DNA of 15,141 nt, taken from Nitrospiraceae bacterium. GTDB lineage: Bacteria; Nitrospirota; Nitrospiria; Nitrospirales; Nitrospiraceae. Under the pieces are notes generated by a model. The model was not told the DNA's origin and ran no database searches. It was given only the letters and a program-made list of their open reading frames with translations. Position 1 is the first letter of the stretch. Each line of letters starts with the position of its first letter. Below, in pieces: positions 14,781 through 15,141 of the stretch. The stretch covers positions 1 through 15,141 of the forward strand of contig JAICXS010000003.1 of the NCBI GenBank assembly GCA_025934615.1, read 5' to 3'. A program made the translations under genes and the position numbers.

Positions 14781-15141
14781 ATGTTTGAAGACAAATTGCG
14801 CGCATTAGAAGAACACCATTTGCTTCGCCGTCTGCGCGTGATCGATTCCGCTCCTGGCCCGACTGTGACGATTGGCGGCCGGGCAATCATTCTCATGGCT
14901 TCGAACGATTATCTCGGATTGGCCACACATCCTGCGCTCAAACGGGCCGCGATCGAAGCGACTGAACGGTTCGGAGTCGGAGCCGGCGCGTCACGGCTCA
15001 TTTCCGGGACATTGCCTCCTCACAACGAACTGGAACGCACCCTAGCTGACTTCAAACAGACAGAATCGGCGCTGGTCTTTGGCTCCGGATATTCGGCGAA
15101 TATCGGACTCATTCCGGCATTAGTCGATGCCACCGGACTCA
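14781..15141 (+). CDS. bioF: 8-amino-7-oxononanoate synthase BioF (3' end beyond window)
   Basis: The first 120 codons of an alpha-oxoamine synthase that condenses pimeloyl-thioester with L-alanine, using PLP, in biotin synthesis. Visible: the N-terminal helix LRALEEHHLLRRLRVID, ASNDYLGLATHP (about 40-51), GVGAGASRLISGTLPPHNELE (about 65-85 region) and FGSGYSANIGLIPAL (about 100-114). These fit BioF; the sister enzyme Kbl (2-amino-3-ketobutyrate ligase) has a somewhat different N-terminus, so it is less likely. The reading frame is closed by TAG at 14766-14768, inside the -10 box, so ATG 14781 is the only normal start. No Shine-Dalgarno sequence precedes it. About two thirds of the gene lies past the right edge, and any other bio genes are not visible. 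Confidence 0.9.
   Translation, partial: MFEDKLRALEEHHLLRRLRVIDSAPGPTVTIGGRAIILMASNDYLGLATHPALKRAAIEATERFGVGAGASRLISGTLPPHNELERTLADFKQTESALVFGSGYSANIGLIPALVDATGL

Overview
The window reads as ordinary chromosomal DNA of a moderate-GC Gram-negative bacterium. Protein style and gene neighbourhoods (HisZ after SerA, a class V aminotransferase beside SerA, a type IVa pilin followed by a TPR protein and a two-gene ABC transporter, an MltD-type transglycosylase, BioF) look most like the Nitrospirota, probably a Nitrospira-like nitrite oxidiser. That placement comes from recollection of protein style and could not be checked by search. No RNA genes, insertion sequences, prophage or CRISPR were seen.

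Left part (1-6595, all minus strand): a surface/pilus block. In transcription order it holds a lipoprotein of 15 TPR repeats, a type IV prepilin with its own predicted sigma-54 promoter, phased upstream repeats and a strong intrinsic terminator, then a membrane-anchored TPR protein, an ABC ATPase and an ABC-2 permease. Those last three resemble the PilG-PilH-PilI set needed for pilus assembly in Myxococcus. A UDP-N-acetylhexosamine dehydrogenase gene (wbpA-like, cut by the window edge) follows.

Middle (6677-12221, minus strand): a tightly packed run of class V aminotransferase, serA, hisZ and dnaB. The first two can supply serine from 3-phosphoglycerate. HisZ is the regulatory partner of short-form HisG, and DnaB is the replicative helicase. 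The run starts from a sigma-70-like promoter overlapped by a dyad, and a consensus-perfect promoter straddling the dnaB stop codon restarts transcription for the TPR lipoprotein.

Right part (12231-15141): mltD on the plus strand, a convergent single-pass TPR protein, and bioF (cut by the right edge) transcribed divergently from it. The two divergent promoters sit so close to their start codons, with no Shine-Dalgarno sequence, that both messages may be leaderless.

The most interesting structure is the control region of the pilin (4561-4697): a GG-N10-GC sigma-54 core preceded by five GRTAC motifs, four of them spaced 10, 21 and 20 bp apart. No wholly new system is evident; the novelty is in regulation and in a pilus-linked ABC transporter.
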